Shown here piece by piece: positions 24,548-32,899 of a stretch of 36,843 nucleotides of DNA. The notes under the pieces were generated by a model, which saw nothing but the letters and a program-made list of their open reading frames with translations, was not told where the DNA came from and ran no database searches. The stretch covers positions 1 to 36,843 of the forward strand of contig CAIPPO010000193.1 in assembly GCA_903866915.1 (NCBI GenBank). Direction: 5' to 3'. Position 1 is the stretch's first letter, and the number at the start of each line of letters is the position of its first letter. The translations under genes and the position numbers were made by a program. This stretch comes from an uncultured Mucilaginibacter sp. (lineage in GTDB: Bacteria; Bacteroidota; Bacteroidia; Sphingobacteriales; Sphingobacteriaceae).

Positions 24548-24557
24548 TGAACGTTCA
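24548..24557. promoter_or_regulatory. Perfect 10-bp palindrome upstream of inositol-3-phosphate synthase
   Basis: TGAACGTTCA at 24548-24557, 40 bp before the start codon, inside A/T-rich sequence where a promoter would lie. It may be an operator; a palindrome of this size can also occur by chance. Confidence 0.2.
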
Positions 24558-24695
24558 AATTAAAAAAATGATTTAACAGATTTTGAAATCGGGTAGTTTT
24601 ATTTTTGAAATTGGCATCAATAATTTGACGATAGCTTAGGATACGCTATGAAAAGGTAGGTTAAAGAATTGACAAAAAAACTTATTTTATCCTGA

Positions 24696-25814
24696 TCAGA
24701 TCTGTTTTTCGTAAATCCGATAGGTTTTATAGGGATCGCCATTTATCGCTTTAATGGCTTCATTGATCATAGTATTATTTTCAAGTGTCCAGCCTGCTTC
24801 AGCATGGGTAAATTTCTTTCGCTTATACTCTTTGATGATGGTACCATAAAGTACGGCTTCAATCCCCATTTTGCGGTAGCCATCAACAACACCAAGCGCA
24901 TAAATGCGAATACTCCTGATCTTGCTTTTATTCAATAATAATTTAAAAATGCCGGTAGGTAATAGCCTGCCTTTTTTTATTTTTTTGAATACCTCGTTGT
25001 AATTGGGCAATGCTAAACCAAATCCCACCAATTTGCCGTCTTGTTCTGCTACCAGTGCAAAATCAGGATCTAAAATCATTTTAAGGTCTTTTGCAAGGTA
25101 ACTGAACTCGTCATCGGTCAATGGTACAAAGCCGGTGTTGTGATCCCAGGCAGAATTATATACTTCTCTTAAGGCAGCTGCTTCCTGTTTAAAGTTTTTG
25201 AGGTTCACTTTACGGATAACAATATTATTTCGTTTTAACCGCGCCTGCAAAGCATCCAGTAACCTAACCGAGCGGTCGTCATAACTATCACCATCCCAAT
25301 GCCATGCAATCAGATCAATTTGTTTTGTAAATCCCGCCATTGCAACCAAATCCGCATAATAGGGCGCGTTATAGGTCATCATGAGCATTGGTGGACTATC
25401 AAAACCTTTGACAAGCAGTCCGGCTGCTTCGTTGGTGGAAAAATTTACAGGTCCGATAAATTTACCCGCAATACCCTGATTTTTTAGCCAAAGCGCCGCA
25501 GCGTCAAAAAGTAATTGGGCAACTTCAGCGTCATTTATACAGTCGAAAAATCCCCAAAACCCATCATTTGCCTTATTAAACTGGTTATGCGCCGTATTGA
25601 GTATAGCTGCAATTCGTCCGACAACTTTATCACCATCAAAAGCCAAAAATGTCTGTAATGACGAGTGTTGATGAAAGGGATGGGTAGTCAGCAAATCCCG
25701 TTGCGCAATAAACAATTCAGGTACGTAATTAGGGTCGTCCTTATATAAATCGTGCGGGAAATCAATAAACTTAGCAAGTTCCTTTTTATTGCTAACAGGA
25801 ATTACTTTTTTCAT
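24696..25814 (-). CDS. GNAT-fold acyltransferase, probable bacterial ceramide synthase
   Basis: 372 aa, no signal peptide or membrane helix. N-terminal region (1-130): FIDFPHDLYKDDPNYVPEL, GDKVVGRIAAILNTAHN and GFFDCINDAEVAQLLFDAA, typical of a GNAT-like subfamily. GPVNFSTNEAAGLLVKGF, MMTYNAPYYADL, GKLVGFGLALPNY and LGVVDGYRKMGIEAVLY (acetyl/acyl-CoA loop) follow, and the C-terminal NDPYK-like element reads NGDPYKTYRIYEK. Bacterial ceramide synthases described in Caulobacter are GNAT-related and sit next to serine palmitoyltransferase. Here the gene starts 28 bp after the spt stop, so N-acylation of the sphingoid base by acyl-CoA is the likely role. Family membership is well supported; the exact reaction is inferred. 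Confidence 0.7.
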   Translation of the reverse strand: MKKVIPVSNKKELAKFIDFPHDLYKDDPNYVPELFIAQRDLLTTHPFHQHSSLQTFLAFDGDKVVGRIAAILNTAHNQFNKANDGFWGFFDCINDAEVAQLLFDAAALWLKNQGIAGKFIGPVNFSTNEAAGLLVKGFDSPPMLMMTYNAPYYADLVAMAGFTKQIDLIAWHWDGDSYDDRSVRLLDALQARLKRNNIVIRKVNLKNFKQEAAALREVYNSAWDHNTGFVPLTDDEFSYLAKDLKMILDPDFALVAEQDGKLVGFGLALPNYNEVFKKIKKGRLLPTGIFKLLLNKSKIRSIRIYALGVVDGYRKMGIEAVLYGTIIKEYKRKKFTHAEAGWTLENNTMINEAIKAINGDPYKTYRIYEKQI

Positions 25815-25842
25815 TATAGGGGAGTAGTTCTAAAATGATAGT

Positions 25843-27087
<1,245 letters not shown>

Positions 27088-27090
27088 TTA

Positions 27091-27104
27091 TAACTTTAAA
27101 GTTA
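27091..27104. promoter_or_regulatory. Perfect 14-bp palindrome before the sphingolipid operon
   Basis: TAACTTTAAAGTTA is perfectly self-complementary and lies 40-53 bp before the spt start. Its first half, TAACTTTA on the minus strand, is one base from the -7 box TAnnTTTG, so the palindrome could be an operator overlapping the promoter. Confidence 0.35.
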
Positions 27105-27420
27105 GCTAGTTGATAATGATTACATTCCACTTTTCGGGGAATATAAATTCTCATTAGGCAAATTAATTAAATTTTTTGTTTAAATCAGCCTACAATTTTT
27201 CATTTTTTTATAAAATCTATTTGGAAAGTCCTTATAGTGTTTGATTTTGTGGCGGTTAACTCAATTTTCGGTTGATAAATTTATTTTAATAAAAACCGCA
27301 TAGTTAGCGCTTCGCTACCTTTTTTTCAGGCATCCTGTATTTTTCACGCATTTTCAACCACTTTCAATCCAAACCGCGCTTGAATTTGGATCGGCTTTTG
27401 AAATTTCCTAAAAGAAAATA

Positions 27421-27451
27421 AAAAAAGCTCCCGAAATATTGCAGAAGCTTT
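27421..27451 (-). terminator. Terminator after aspartate aminotransferase
   Basis: On the minus strand AAAGCTTC (27451-27444) pairs with GGAGCTTT (27431-27424) with one G-U pair, followed by a run of T. It isolates spt from the upstream gene. Confidence 0.75.
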
Positions 27452-27471
27452 CGTTTAAAAGGCGAACAGAG

Positions 27472-28665
27472 TTATTTCAATTTTCCCAGTGCCTCTTTGA
27501 TACGCTTGATCGCTTCTACTAAAACATCTTCGGCAGCAGCATAGGAAAGCCTGATCGATTTGGTATCACCGAAGGAATCACCGCCAACTGTAGCAACATG
27601 ACCTTCCTCTAACAGGTATAGGCTCAATTCATCAGCGTCTTTTACAGTGCGTCCATTATAACTCTTTCCAAAAAATGAAGTAACATCAGGGAAGAAGTAA
27701 AAAGCGCCATCCGGCAGATTAACTTTTACTCCATCAATGTCTTTCAGTAATCCGTAAACCAGGTCGCGGCGTTTTCTGAATTGTTCGCGCATGGCATGTA
27801 CACTCTCCAGGCCACCTTCAAGGGCTGCAACACCTGCTTTTTGGGTAATCGAACAAGTTCCTGATGTTACCTGGCCCTGCATTTTATCACAGGCCGACGC
27901 AATCTCTTTATTCGATGCCGTATAACCGATCCGCCACCCGGTCATTGCAAAAGCCTTTGAAAATCCGTTAATAATAATTACCCTGTCTTTAATATTTTCA
28001 AACTGTGCTATCGACTCGTGTTTATCTACGAAATTGATGTGCTCATAGATCTCATCCGAAAGAATAAATAGCTGTGGATGACGTTCAAACACTTTAGCCA
28101 GGCCCTCTAACTCTGCCCTGGTATACACGCTTCCTGTAGGATTGCAAGGCGACGAAAACATAAAAAGCTTCGACTTTGGCGTTATTGCCGCTTCCAATTG
28201 TTCAGGTGTAATTTTAAAATCCTGTTCTACAGAGGCATTGATGAATACGCTTTTGCCTTCGGCCAGTTTTACAACCTCTGAATAAGAAACCCAGTACGGG
28301 GTAGGAATGATTACCTCATCACCCGGATTAACCAAACAGAGCACTGCATTTGCAATGGCCTGTTTTGCTCCGGTTGAAACAACGATCTGGCTTGCATCAT
28401 AGTCGAGCCCATTCTCGTTCTTTAGTTTCACCGTGATTGCTTTTCTAAGATCGGGGTAACCGGCAACAGGGGTGTAATAGGTAAAGTTTTTATCCATTGC
28501 TGTTTTGGCAGCATCCTTAATATATTCCGGTGTATGGAAATCGGGTTCGCCAAAGCTAAGGCTGATTACGTCAACGCCCTTGGCGGCCAGTTCACGGCCT
28601 AATTTAGCCATTTTAATGGTTGCCGATTCAGCAAGGTTGTTGATTCTGGTACTCAATGCATTCAT
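27472..28665 (-). CDS. Aspartate aminotransferase (class I, PLP)
   Basis: 397 aa, fold type I aminotransferase of the bacterial type Ib aspartate transaminase group. It moves the amino group between aspartate and 2-oxoglutarate in the cytoplasm. Motifs: ISLSFGEPDFHTPEYIKDA (34-52), TYYTPVAGYPDLRKAI, STGAKQAIAN (PLP phosphate), SSPCNPTGSVYT, DEIYEHI, the Schiff-base Lys237 in NGFSKAFAMTGWRIGY and the carboxylate-binding Arg near the C-terminus (SIRLSYA). The N-terminal LAESATIKMAKLGRELAAKG is typical of this subgroup. It has its own promoter and terminator. Exact amino-acid preference (Asp, prephenate, Tyr) is not certain. Confidence 0.88.
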   Translation of the reverse strand: MNALSTRINNLAESATIKMAKLGRELAAKGVDVISLSFGEPDFHTPEYIKDAAKTAMDKNFTYYTPVAGYPDLRKAITVKLKNENGLDYDASQIVVSTGAKQAIANAVLCLVNPGDEVIIPTPYWVSYSEVVKLAEGKSVFINASVEQDFKITPEQLEAAITPKSKLFMFSSPCNPTGSVYTRAELEGLAKVFERHPQLFILSDEIYEHINFVDKHESIAQFENIKDRVIIINGFSKAFAMTGWRIGYTASNKEIASACDKMQGQVTSGTCSITQKAGVAALEGGLESVHAMREQFRKRRDLVYGLLKDIDGVKVNLPDGAFYFFPDVTSFFGKSYNGRTVKDADELSLYLLEEGHVATVGGDSFGDTKSIRLSYAAAEDVLVEAIKRIKEALGKLK

Positions 28666-28690
28666 CTAACAGGTTTTTTTATTTCGCGTG

Positions 28691-28725
28691 CAAAGATAGA
28701 AAATAAGCAGGAAGCTGAAAGCAAA
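28691..28725 (-). promoter_or_regulatory. Promoter of aspartate aminotransferase
   Basis: On the minus strand TTG (28724-28722), a 23-bp spacer, then TATCTTTG (28698-28691), an exact TAnnTTTG match. The leader would be about 20 nt before the ATG at 28665. Confidence 0.65.
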
Positions 28726-28807
28726 AAGGTAGCTAAACTTAACCCAATTCGTCCGGCTGCTCAAATATTGGTATCAATTTTACTGCAAAAAGCTTTCATT
28801 TTTAGTA

Positions 28808-28836
28808 TTTGGGCTTTGTGCTTTCTCTGTACCTTT
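28808..28836 (+). promoter_or_regulatory. Candidate promoter overlapping the predicted CDF start
   Basis: TTTG (28808-28811), 17-bp spacer and TACCTTTG (28829-28836), an exact match to both Bacteroidota elements. Transcription would begin near 28842, inside the longest reading frame of the CDF gene, so translation may start at the in-frame TTG at 28857. Confidence 0.5.
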
Positions 28837-29834
28837 GGCAGCAAATTAAACAAGGTTTGCAACAGCAAAAAAAAATCATCCTACTGGCTTTAATTACCGG
28901 CATCGTTCTGATGGTGGCAAAATTTGGCGCCTATTTAATTACTTCGTCTAATTTTGTTTTAACTGACGCTGCCGAAAGTATCGTTAATGTACTGGCCAGT
29001 TCGTTTGCTTTTTACAGTATTTACCTCGCATCGCAGCCCCGGGATAAGAACCACCCGTACGGGCATGGTAAAGTTGAATTTTTCTCTGTTTTTGTCGAAG
29101 GGACCCTTATTTGCATTGCGGGTATTGGTATTCTGATCAAGTCGACTTACAATATTTTTTTTCCCCACCAGATCCATGACTTGCTGGAGGGCGTTTATAT
29201 TATAGGTTTTACCGGTATTGTTAACGGCGGGCTTGGATACTACATGATCAAAAAGGGAAAAATACTTAAATCAATTACGATAGAGGCCGACGGCCGGCAC
29301 CTGATCACGGATATGGTGACCTCTGCCGGGCTGGTTGCAGGCTTGCTCCTTATCTATTTTACTAAGGTCGACCTGCTCGATAGTATGCTGTCTATTTTAG
29401 TTGGATTTTACATTGTATTCGTCGGTTACAAATTATTGCGGAAATCGGTATCGGGCCTAATGGACGAAACCGATTTTGAGCTGGTTCATGATATTCTGGC
29501 AATTTTAAACGATAAGCGAAGAGTTGATTGGATTGATTTTCATAATTTCAGAGCGCAAAAATATGGCAACGAATTGCATATCGACTGCCATATGACGCTG
29601 CCGAATTATTTCGATCTAAATAAAGTACACGAGGAAGTCTCCTTAGTTGATCAGCTGATCAGCAAAGCTGCCAGTGTTAAGACAGAGTTTTTTATACACG
29701 CCGACCCCTGTGTGCCGCACTGTTGTCATTATTGTAACGTACAAAACTGCCCGATAAGGTCAGAAGAAAAAACGATGGATATTACCTGGACGATGGAAAA
29801 TATTACCCGTAACAAAAAGCATTTTGAGCAATGA
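28809..29834 (+). CDS. Cation diffusion facilitator (CDF) metal transporter with Cys-rich tail
   Basis: Up to 341 aa; the start is unsure. The frame has no early ATG: TTG 28809, GTG 28818 and TTG 28857 are options, and a promoter at 28808-28836 favours 28857. About six membrane helices export divalent cations (Zn, Fe, Mn or Co type) by proton antiport. Helix II carries LTDAAESIVN, the loop HPYGHGKVEF is the CDF hallmark, and helix V has EADGRHLITDMVTS with the HxxxD metal site. A cytoplasmic domain (about 215-300) follows. The tail is unusual: HADPCVPHCCHYCNVQNCP, five Cys and several His, likely to bind metal. The stop overlaps the Nudix start by ATGA. It diverges from the aminotransferase. 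Confidence 0.88.
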   Translation: MGFVLSLYLWQQIKQGLQQQKKIILLALITGIVLMVAKFGAYLITSSNFVLTDAAESIVNVLASSFAFYSIYLASQPRDKNHPYGHGKVEFFSVFVEGTLICIAGIGILIKSTYNIFFPHQIHDLLEGVYIIGFTGIVNGGLGYYMIKKGKILKSITIEADGRHLITDMVTSAGLVAGLLLIYFTKVDLLDSMLSILVGFYIVFVGYKLLRKSVSGLMDETDFELVHDILAILNDKRRVDWIDFHNFRAQKYGNELHIDCHMTLPNYFDLNKVHEEVSLVDQLISKAASVKTEFFIHADPCVPHCCHYCNVQNCPIRSEEKTMDITWTMENITRNKKHFEQ

Positions 29835-30274
29835 ATTATCCATTTAACGTGCGCGTTTATGGCTTATTGATTAACGATCAAAACCAGCTATTGATTAGCG
29901 ATGAACAAGAGTATGGCATGCGTTTTAGTAAATTTCCGGGCGGAGGACTTGAATTTGGAGAGGGATTGATCGATGGCCTGAAAAGGGAGTTTGTTGAAGA
30001 GTGTAATGCGGAAGTCGAAGTATTGGAACATTTTTATACGACTGATTTTTTTGTAAAATCGGCATTTAATGATTCACAGGTCATCAACGTTTACTATACG
30101 GTAAAAAATGTTTCCCCGTTGAATTTAACTTTCAAAACCGTTCCATTCGACTTTGATGGAGATGGTGACCTGTTACAATCCTTTCGCTGGATCAGTTTGA
30201 AAGAACTGGATGAGGAAGATGTTAGTTTTCCAACAGATAAACATGTAGTGAAATTATTGAGAGCAGTTTTATGA
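29831..30274 (+). CDS. Nudix hydrolase
   Basis: 147 aa. The Nudix box spans residues 38-60: G38-x5-E44-x7-R52-E53-F-V-E56-E57-C-N, with Asn59 in place of the usual Gly. The acidic residues Glu53, Glu56 and Glu57 bind Mg2+. The family hydrolyses nucleoside diphosphates linked to another moiety. Around the box are VRVYGLLINDQNQLLISDE and a late FRWISLKELDEEDVSFPTDK. Substrate unknown. It is coupled at both ends by ATGA overlaps (CDF upstream, bioA downstream), so its product is made with BioA. A role in housecleaning of a nucleotide tied to biotin or CoA metabolism is possible but not shown. Confidence 0.9.
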   Translation: MNYPFNVRVYGLLINDQNQLLISDEQEYGMRFSKFPGGGLEFGEGLIDGLKREFVEECNAEVEVLEHFYTTDFFVKSAFNDSQVINVYYTVKNVSPLNLTFKTVPFDFDGDGDLLQSFRWISLKELDEEDVSFPTDKHVVKLLRAVL

Positions 30275-31536
30275 ATCTTTCCGAAAGGGACCTCAAAGTA
30301 GTATGGCATCCCTACACGCAGATGCTGAATGCCTTACCACCTATACCTATTGTTCGTGGTAATGGCGCTTGTTTGTTTGACGAGGATGATAAATGTTATA
30401 TCGATGCGATATCCTCCTGGTGGGTAAATATTCATGGGCATGCCCATCCTTATATTGCCCAAAAAGTTGCTGAGCAGCTCCAAAAGCTGGAGCACGTGAT
30501 CTTTGCCGGATTTACCCACGAACCTGCCGTCGACCTGGCCGAACGCCTGCTTAAGATACTGCCCGCTAACCAGACAAAAGTTTTTTATTCTGATAATGGC
30601 TCGACGGCTGTTGAAGTAGCTATCAAAATGTGCCTTCAATTTTGGCACAACCGGGGACAACAACGCACAAAAATACTGGCCTTTAAAAATGCTTACCACG
30701 GAGACACTTTCGGTGCGATGGCAGTTAGCGGCAGAAGTGCTTTTACGGCAGCCTATGATAGCTTACTATTCGACGTCGATTTTATCGACTTGCCAGATAG
30801 CGCAAATATTGAAGCGCTCAAATCTCAAATCTCAAATCTAAAATCTCAATTAGCCTGTTTCATTTTCGAACCACTGGTGCAGGGTGCATCCGGGATGATT
30901 ATGTATGAGGCTAAATACCTGGATCAGTTGATGGCTCATTGCCGGCAGGAACAAGTTTTGCTAATAGCAGATGAGGTGTTTACCGGGTTTGGCCGTACAG
31001 GAAAAGCATTTGCCTGCGACCATGTATCGGTACAGCCCGATGTAATGTGCTTTTCGAAGGGCCTTACCGGTGGTACAATGGCAATGGGACTAACAACCTG
31101 TGCGCAGTTCATATATGATGCCTTTTTGTCGGAAGACCGGTTAAAAACGCTTTTTCACGGACATTCCTACACCGCTAATCCGGTTGCGTGTTCTGCAGCG
31201 CAGGCCAGCCTTGATCTTTTCTTAGCAGATTCTACTATGGAGAATATCCGGCGGATCGAAAACCGGCATCGGCAATTTGCAATGAAGATTCAAAACCATC
31301 CCCGCATACGAAGTACCCGCCAAACCGGGACGATAATCGCGATGGAATGGGAGACCAGAACGGATACATCCTATTTCAGTTCGCTGCGGGACAGGCTTTA
31401 CTTGTATTTCCTCGATGCCGGAATCATTTTGCGGCCCCTGGGCAACATTGTTTATATATTACCTCCCTATTGCATTACTGATGAACAGCTGGATTATATT
31501 TACAGCAAAATTGAAAATGCACTCGAAACGATATGA
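30271..31536 (+). CDS. bioA: Adenosylmethionine-8-amino-7-oxononanoate aminotransferase
   Basis: 421 aa, class III PLP aminotransferase. It converts KAPA to DAPA in biotin synthesis, with S-adenosylmethionine as amino donor. BioA hallmarks: the opening VWHPYTQM (10-17), the substrate-site SSWWVNIHGHAHP (48-60), FYSDNGSTAVEVAIKM (105-120), EPLVQGASGM (200-209), ADEVFTGFGRTG and Schiff-base Lys263 in CFSKGLTGG. Residues 183-193 are encoded by four near-perfect copies of a 7-bp repeat, so the loop there may vary between strains. It overlaps the Nudix gene upstream and the diiron-like gene downstream by ATGA. No bioB, bioD or bioF is in the window. Confidence 0.95.
   Translation: MNLSERDLKVVWHPYTQMLNALPPIPIVRGNGACLFDEDDKCYIDAISSWWVNIHGHAHPYIAQKVAEQLQKLEHVIFAGFTHEPAVDLAERLLKILPANQTKVFYSDNGSTAVEVAIKMCLQFWHNRGQQRTKILAFKNAYHGDTFGAMAVSGRSAFTAAYDSLLFDVDFIDLPDSANIEALKSQISNLKSQLACFIFEPLVQGASGMIMYEAKYLDQLMAHCRQEQVLLIADEVFTGFGRTGKAFACDHVSVQPDVMCFSKGLTGGTMAMGLTTCAQFIYDAFLSEDRLKTLFHGHSYTANPVACSAAQASLDLFLADSTMENIRRIENRHRQFAMKIQNHPRIRSTRQTGTIIAMEWETRTDTSYFSSLRDRLYLYFLDAGIILRPLGNIVYILPPYCITDEQLDYIYSKIENALETI
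30819..30848 (+). repeat. Heptanucleotide repeat inside bioA
   Basis: CAAATCT repeats at 30819-30825, 30826-30832 and 30833-30839, with a fourth near copy AAAATCT at 30840-30846. The unit is not a multiple of three, so gain or loss of one copy by slippage would shift the bioA frame. It codes for part of a surface loop (SQISNLKSQ). Confidence 0.8.
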
Positions 31537-32162
31537 AGACAAAACTGCGGGAACTATTGCCTTTGATCATAAATGATAACAAATTACATGCGCGGTGGCT
31601 TAATACGCTGTCGCTGATGGAAAATACCGGCGCCAGGAAAATTTCGGCCAGCGAAGACCCCGAAAATGTGACCTACATCGTGTTGAAACATGCCGCCGAA
31701 GAGCACCGGCATGCTTTTTACCTAAAAAAGCAGATCGAAAAGGTTGACCTTTCGGCATGCCCAACCTATGCTCCGGGCTATTTGCTTGCACCAATCAGTA
31801 GCCGGCATTACCTGCATCAACTGGATATTGATGTAAGCCGCTACCTGAAAAAGCAATTAAATTTAGCTGGCTCCGAACTACGGTTCGCTGCTTATTTGCT
31901 GGTAACTTACGCTATTGAAGTGCGGGCCGATGAATTGTATCCGGTTTACCAGGATGCATTGGATATCGCTGGCAGTAAGGTTAATGTTAAGTCTATCATC
32001 CTGGAGGAAGAAGGTCATCTGGAAGAGATGATCAGGCAGTTGGAAAACTTTTCACCTGATTGGAAAGAACATGCTGATGCAGCCGTTGCGATAGAAAGTG
32101 ATTTATTTGCACGATGGGTCAGCCAGCTTGGACAAGAGACCTTAATTTCGGTATTAGCATAA
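31533..32162 (+). CDS. Unrecognised helical protein with a ferritin-like diiron pattern, coupled to bioA
   Basis: 209 aa, no signal peptide, predicted all-helical. I do not recognise the family. Four helices carry spaced carboxylate and histidine residues: Glu30 (WLNTLSLMEN), Glu57-x-x-His60 (AAEEHRH), Glu129 or Glu134 (AIEVRADELYP) and Glu159-x-x-His162 (ILEEEGHLEEM). This is the E / ExxH / E / ExxH order of ferritin-like diiron proteins, so a diiron oxygenase, reductase or metal-storage role is possible. The ATG lies within the bioA stop (ATGA), the fourth such overlap-linked gene after a metal exporter, a Nudix enzyme and BioA. A link with biotin synthesis or iron handling is inferred from position only. 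A bidirectional terminator begins at its stop codon. Confidence 0.6.
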   Translation: MKTKLRELLPLIINDNKLHARWLNTLSLMENTGARKISASEDPENVTYIVLKHAAEEHRHAFYLKKQIEKVDLSACPTYAPGYLLAPISSRHYLHQLDIDVSRYLKKQLNLAGSELRFAAYLLVTYAIEVRADELYPVYQDALDIAGSKVNVKSIILEEEGHLEEMIRQLENFSPDWKEHADAAVAIESDLFARWVSQLGQETLISVLA

Positions 32163-32200
32163 AATAAGAAAGGCCCCTGATCAGGAGCCTTTCTTATTTT
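32161..32200. terminator. Bidirectional terminator between convergent genes
   Basis: Perfect 14-bp arms AAAATAAGAAAGGC (32161-32174) / GCCTTTCTTATTTT (32187-32200), with a further CCTGATCAGG core. The A-run on one side and T-run on the other make it work for both the bio cluster and the DUF4412-like gene. Confidence 0.92.
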
Positions 32201-32212
32201 AGTTCGGTTGTA

Positions 32213-32860
32213 TTATTGACCTCCTCTTGACATTGCTTCAAGATCGTCTTTTGATATTTTATCGAAATCAGCGGGCACACTAAAAGTACCGGCAGGTGCT
32301 TTGGCATCAGTGATGCTGGTAATTGTTACCACAGTAGACTGTCCTTGTTGAAACGCTGTATATTGAATCGGAACACCACCTGTTGCCGCATAATATCTCG
32401 GGATAGAAGTAGTCGGAATAGTTACGTCATTGGTGATCCAAACGTCGTAGGTTTTTTGAGTCTTCGTATCGGTAGCGATAACTTTTTTACAATTGAAACC
32501 TGAGATTTGCTTAGTTTCGGTTGTTGGAGCGAAAGTTAGTGTAGGAAAACCAGCAGTTACCTGGTCGATTTCGTCAGGCGTGTAAACAGCGGCTTTCTTT
32601 ACGTTAAAAGCTGATACATCAACTAAAATCACAAATGATTTATAATTAGCATCCGACAACAGTCTGATTTTAGCCGGACCAGCTTCAAAGGTTTGTGCAT
32701 TTGAATCGGGCCTAAAGTACTGGGTTAGGGTAACAGTCTGACCGCGCATATCAGTTTGAACAGTTATTGTTCCCTGGGTAAAGTTTTTTTGTGCGTTTGC
32801 ACTAAGGAAGGTCGATGTTAAAGCAACAGCTAATGCAGCGCTAAAAAGTTTGATTTTCAT
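32213..32860 (-). CDS. Secreted DUF4412-like protein
   Basis: 215 aa with signal peptide MKIKLFSAALAVALTSTFLSANAQ. The mature part is beta-rich and follows the DUF4412/GLPGLI-like plan: GTITVQTDMRGQTVTLTQYF, IRLLSDANYKSFVILVD, KQISGFNCKKVIATDTKT, TYDVWITNDVTIP and FSVPADFDKIS near the end. These proteins, common in Bacteroidota, have no assigned activity; the fold is likely a lipoprotein-carrier-like beta-sheet. The C-terminal AMSRGGQ is short and basic. It is 39 bp downstream of comEC on the same strand, so the two may be co-transcribed. Confidence 0.75.
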   Translation of the reverse strand: MKIKLFSAALAVALTSTFLSANAQKNFTQGTITVQTDMRGQTVTLTQYFRPDSNAQTFEAGPAKIRLLSDANYKSFVILVDVSAFNVKKAAVYTPDEIDQVTAGFPTLTFAPTTETKQISGFNCKKVIATDTKTQKTYDVWITNDVTIPTTSIPRYYAATGGVPIQYTAFQQGQSTVVTITSITDAKAPAGTFSVPADFDKISKDDLEAMSRGGQ

Positions 32861-32899
32861 TTTTTTTTGATATTTATTACAAGTTAGAAATTTTATTGT

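Noticed and set aside
27305..27326. Hairpin TAGCG-CTT-CGCTA with T7 on the plus strand
   Set aside because: The stem is only 5 bp and no plus-strand gene precedes it.
27264..27351. Tiny minus-strand ORF (MREKYRMPEKKVAKR) and an adjoining piece in another frame
   Set aside because: Fifteen codons in A/T-rich sequence; the adjoining piece needs a frameshift. Not enough to call a gene or remnant.
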